From assembly GCA_025352825.1 (NCBI GenBank), contig JANXSG010000202.1, forward strand, positions 1-33,066: 33,066 nucleotides of DNA, given 5' to 3'. Source of the DNA: Chthonomonadaceae bacterium (GTDB lineage Bacteria > Armatimonadota > Chthonomonadetes > Chthonomonadales > Chthonomonadaceae). Below, piece by piece: positions 32,984 to 33,066 of this stretch; the stretch's first letter is position 1; each line of letters begins with the position of its first letter. A model generated the notes under the pieces. That model saw nothing but the letters and a program-made list of their open reading frames with translations. It was not told the DNA's origin and did no database searches. The translations under genes were made by a program, and so were the position numbers.

Positions 32984-33066
32984 TTACAGATTATCCTTTT
33001 GAGGTGAGTTACCACGCCCCCCGATACCTTCTCGAGTCGTTCGGACGAATTGGAGTAGTAGATCAA
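32984..33066 (-). CDS. lpxA: C-terminal end of a probable LpxA (UDP-GlcNAc acyltransferase), cut by window edge
   Basis: On the minus strand a frame enters from the right edge and ends with TAA at 32986-32984, giving 26 complete codons. The residues LLLQFVRTTREGIGGRG resemble the conserved helical tail of LpxA (pattern L.xFV..S.RGIxR), and lpxA commonly stands just before lpxB. The rest of the gene is outside the window. The call is by short resemblance plus gene order; a different gene is possible. Another open frame over the same bases (ending at 32878) runs through the repeat and is less likely. Confidence 0.5.
   Translation of the reverse strand, partial: DLLLQFVRTTREGIGGRGNSPQKDNL

Noticed and set aside
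1-33066. tRNA, rRNA or known riboswitch
   Set aside because: I saw no cloverleaf with a GGTTCGAATCC-type arm, no rRNA core sequence and no recognised riboswitch core in the gaps; a covariance-model scan could change this.

Overview
The window is a moderate-GC chromosomal segment from a diderm, LPS-making bacterium that I cannot place to species. It combines a lipid A/Kdo/inner-core gene run, a PSCyt1-DUF1549-DUF1553 plus DUF1501 pair, a PEP-CTERM-type exported protein, a PhyH-family dioxygenase and many dispersed palindromic CCTCACCCC/GGGGTGAGG repeats. That mix is typical of Armatimonadota or the Planctomycetota/Verrucomicrobiota range; I lean to Armatimonadota-like by inference only. No tRNA, rRNA, CRISPR array or intact transposase was seen.

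Layout. (1) 1-2507, minus strand: a decaying restriction-modification island made of an Eco57I-like adenine methylase (N-terminus lost, frameshifted), an Mrr-type endonuclease (5' end lost in a deletion junction with the methylase) and a helicase-like ATPase fragment with an in-frame stop that runs off the left edge. (2) 2811-13021, plus strand: an accessory zone with a PhyH dioxygenase, a LolA-like exported protein, a Phd/PIN toxin-antitoxin pair, a frameshifted small membrane protein, an AhpD-like protein, broken HNH and response-regulator remnants, a PEP-CTERM protein, a two-part Rieske protein, a DUF433/DUF5615 pair coupled to an unknown third gene, and a sugar isomerase/epimerase-like TIM barrel. 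(3) 13145-19424, plus strand: the PSCyt1/DUF1549/LamG/DUF1553 and Tat-exported DUF1501 pair, an AT-rich gap, then a sialidase-like beta-propeller. (4) 19369-20658, minus: glutamate dehydrogenase, divergent from (5) obg-proB on plus (20986-23177). (6) 23221-33066, all minus: end of a probable lpxA, then lpxB, an msbA-like ABC exporter, a repeat cluster, a DUF374 acyltransferase, waaA (kdtA), lpxK, an lpxL-like acyltransferase, a heptosyltransferase-like GT9 and a small coiled-coil protein.

How the genes work together. The right third is a nearly contiguous pathway that makes lipid A disaccharide (LpxA, LpxB), phosphorylates it (LpxK), adds Kdo (WaaA), acylates it (LpxL-like), starts the core (GT9) and flips it across the inner membrane (MsbA-like). 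The middle is housekeeping (obg, proB, gdh) beside a probable glycan-use set. The left third is dominated by toxin-antitoxin pairs, defence remnants and pseudogenes, consistent with a region of high gene turnover.
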